DNA of 64,000 nt, taken from contig NC_013922.1 of the NCBI RefSeq assembly GCF_000025625.1, positions 248,001 through 312,000 on the forward strand, written 5' to 3'. This document shows, piece by piece, positions 62,171 through 64,000 of the stretch. Below the pieces are notes generated by a model that was not told the origin of the DNA, did no database searches, and saw only the letters and a list, made by a program, of their open reading frames with translations. This DNA comes from Natrialba magadii ATCC 43099 (GTDB taxonomy: Archaea > Halobacteriota > Halobacteria > Halobacteriales > Natrialbaceae). The translations under genes and the position numbers were made by a program. The first letter of the stretch is position 1. Every line of letters begins with the position of its first letter.

Positions 62171-64000
62171 TCACGTCTCGCCACCGCTTGCAGCAGGGAG
62201 CGTAAACGAGAACGTCGCACCCTCTCCCGGATCAGACTCGACCCAGATGTCGCCACCGTGGCGCTCGATGATGCGCTTACAGATCGCGAGTCCGATCCCC
62301 GTTCCCGCGTACTCGTCCTGGGCGTGCAAGCTCTGGAATATCTCGAAGACACGCTCGCCGTCGTCCGGGTCAATGCCGATTCCCTCGTCGGCGACTGAGA
62401 CGACCACTTTTGGACCGTTTCGCACAGCCGATATCTCTACCCGTGGCGTGTCGTCGCTGTACTCGATTGCGTTCGACAGCAAGTTCTGGAACACCTGCCG
62501 TAACTGCCCTGGATCACCCTCGACGCGAGGCAACGACTCGGCCGTAATCTCGGCACCGCTCTCTTCGATACACATCTGGAGGTCCTGACGAACGTCCGCG
62601 AGAACGGTATCCAGATCAATCGGCTCGAACGGATCACCGCGCGTTTCGATCCGCGAGTACTCGAGTAATCCTTCGATCATGTTGCGCATTCGGTCGGCAC
62701 CATCGATGGCGAACTCGATGAACTCCTCACCGTCCTTATCGAGTTCGTCCGTGTAGCGACGATCGATCAACTGGAGGTAACTCGTGACCATTCGCAGGGG
62801 CTCTTGTAAGTCGTGTGAGGCGGCGTAGGCGAACTGTTCGAGGCGCTTGTTGGATTCCTCGAGTCGCTGCTCGAACTGCTTGCGCTCGGTGATATCGGAC
62901 AGTGCACCGGGGAACGTTACTGGATTCCCGTCATCGTCGTATTCGACGTGACCGCGCGCAACGACCCACCGGAGTTCGTTGTTACTGTCCCAGACGCGGT
63001 ACTCTTCTTCGTACTCCTCTCCCGATTCGATGGTGTCCTCGAGCCTCCGTTTGACTCGCTCGCGATCGTCGTCATGGATGGCCGAGATGAACTGGTCGAG
63101 CGAGACGCCCTCGGTGGCGGCGTCGGGATCGATCCCGAACTTCTTGGCGAACGACGCACCCGTGACCATCTGGTCCTCGGGAATGTGCCACTCCCAGGTC
63201 CCGACAGCGCCGGCTTCTGTCGCTGCTTCAAGCCGCTCTTTTGCATCCTCGAGATAGCGCTCGCGTTCGACCCGTTCGGTCACGTCGTTTGCCGCACCCA
63301 ACCACTGAGTGATTTCGCCGTTCTCATCCAGCAGCGGTGTGGCACGTGAGACGATCCAGGCGACTGTCCCGTCTTCACGAACGATCTGGTGTTCCAACTC
63401 GACGCTACTTTTCGTGCGGATGGCTTCGTCAATAGCGTCCTGAACGCGAGGCTGGTCTGCGGGCGGAACGTGCTTTTCAACCCACGACGTCTCTTGCTCG
63501 CCGGTGTCCGCGAAGAAATCCGCCCCCTCTAAACTACGCATTTCGCTCCAGTCTGCGTTCGTACTGAACACCACGTCTGACGTGGTTGTGACCAACGCAC
63601 GAAAGCGCTCTTCGCTCTCGCGCAGTTGTTTGTACGCTTCTTGTTTTGCCTGTCGGAGCAGTTCCTGTCCGCGCAGCACGACGTCCGATGCGAGCTGTGT
63701 ATCCACCGTGTCTGTCTCCTGTAGCAGCTCCTGCTCGCCGTCTGCCTGGAGTTCCTTGACGATCGGCGTGATATCCTCGACACTATGGACGATGTAGTCG
63801 AGTTCGCCAGCCGTATCAAACACCGGTGAGTTAATCGGATTCCACCAGCGCTCTTCGAACTCGTCACCACCGGACTCGCGGTTGGGGATCGGATAGTGTG
63901 TCACCGGCATGGTGTCTGCTTTCCCGGTCTTCGCTACTCTATCGAGCGATTCGCGTAAGTTTTCGGCACCCTCGGCCGGATCGTCAGGGTTGTCCGGAAA
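62171..64000 (-). CDS. PAS-domain sensor histidine kinase (5' end outside window)
   Basis: At least 609 residues; the frame continues without a stop to the window edge, where PAS-like sequence (NPDDPAEGAENLRESL) is read, so the ATG at 63908-63910 is internal. Two further PAS domains follow (about the regions ESEERFRALV and AVGTWEW). HisKA: YAASHDLQEPLRM with the phospho-His. HATPase: NLLSNAIEYS, DEGIGID and GTGIGLAICKRIIERHGG. Cytosolic in the visible part. No response regulator gene is adjacent. It senses an unknown cue through stacked PAS domains. Confidence 0.92.
   Translation of the reverse strand, partial: FPDNPDDPAEGAENLRESLDRVAKTGKADTMPVTHYPIPNRESGGDEFEERWWNPINSPVFDTAGELDYIVHSVEDITPIVKELQADGEQELLQETDTVDTQLASDVVLRGQELLRQAKQEAYKQLRESEERFRALVTTTSDVVFSTNADWSEMRSLEGADFFADTGEQETSWVEKHVPPADQPRVQDAIDEAIRTKSSVELEHQIVREDGTVAWIVSRATPLLDENGEITQWLGAANDVTERVERERYLEDAKERLEAATEAGAVGTWEWHIPEDQMVTGASFAKKFGIDPDAATEGVSLDQFISAIHDDDRERVKRRLEDTIESGEEYEEEYRVWDSNNELRWVVARGHVEYDDDGNPVTFPGALSDITERKQFEQRLEESNKRLEQFAYAASHDLQEPLRMVTSYLQLIDRRYTDELDKDGEEFIEFAIDGADRMRNMIEGLLEYSRIETRGDPFEPIDLDTVLADVRQDLQMCIEESGAEITAESLPRVEGDPGQLRQVFQNLLSNAIEYSDDTPRVEISAVRNGPKVVVSVADEGIGIDPDDGERVFEIFQSLHAQDEYAGTGIGLAICKRIIERHGGDIWVESDPGEGATFSFTLPAASGGET

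Overview
The window reads as a chromosomal segment of a haloarchaeon, probably of the Natrialbaceae. The proteins are very acidic, most genes have high GC, the tRNA carries no encoded CCA, there is an archaeal TFB and an archaeal Cbf5-type pseudouridine synthase, and many TATA boxes sit 25-32 bases before start codons (leaderless transcripts). Genus-level placement is inference only.

Region 1 (1-5000) is lower in GC and filled with small unrecognised genes, a catalytic-domain-only tyrosine recombinase, a DUF433 antitoxin-like gene and a DUF7342-like winged-helix gene. It looks like the end or remnant of a mobile element. Region 2 (5600-18850) is core chromosome: a large secreted acidic protein, a cytochrome c oxidase cluster (coxB, fused coxA-coxC, subunit IV), an amphi-Trp protein, then the haloarchaeal set adk, DUF106 insertase, cmk and cbf5/truB, ending in tRNA-Pro(GGG).

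Region 3 (about 18850-36490) is an integrated provirus of about 17.6 kb, resembling temperate betapleolipoviruses such as SNJ2. The plus strand begins with a translationally coupled early operon: zinc-ribbon proteins, a DPPF-motif methyltransferase-like protein, a nuclease-fold candidate and a 539-residue replication-protein candidate. The minus strand carries the pleolipovirus block in its usual order: a small VP3-like membrane protein, a Tat-exported spike, ORF6-like, ORF7-like and small membrane proteins, a VP8-like P-loop ATPase, and a nuclease-like protein. Unusual cargo includes a spike carrying an apparent PQQ/WD40-type beta-propeller, a protein built of 30-residue tandem repeats with a hydrophobic hairpin tail, two tandem type IV pilins, and a regulator with possible LAGLIDADG-like repeats. 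An iteron cluster and hairpins precede the integrase. The integrase gene ends just after the expected catalytic tyrosine, overlapping a 5'-truncated chromosomal regulator gene. No partner genes of the SNJ2 type follow it, so the provirus may be trapped.

Region 4 (36.8-64 kb) is chromosome: a HalOD1 protein, an Nmad3-like protein, a hexapeptide acyltransferase, type II NADH dehydrogenase, a DtxR-family regulator and ZIP transporter sharing palindromic operators, gyrB-gyrA, a MITE-like palindrome, tfb, rnhA with its operon partner, a PadR regulator, inorganic pyrophosphatase, an alkaline-phosphatase-superfamily enzyme, endonuclease III, an isoprenylcysteine methyltransferase-like protein, a polyamine-type ABC importer operon, and a PAS histidine kinase cut by the window end. 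Several microsatellites and minisatellites lie between these genes.
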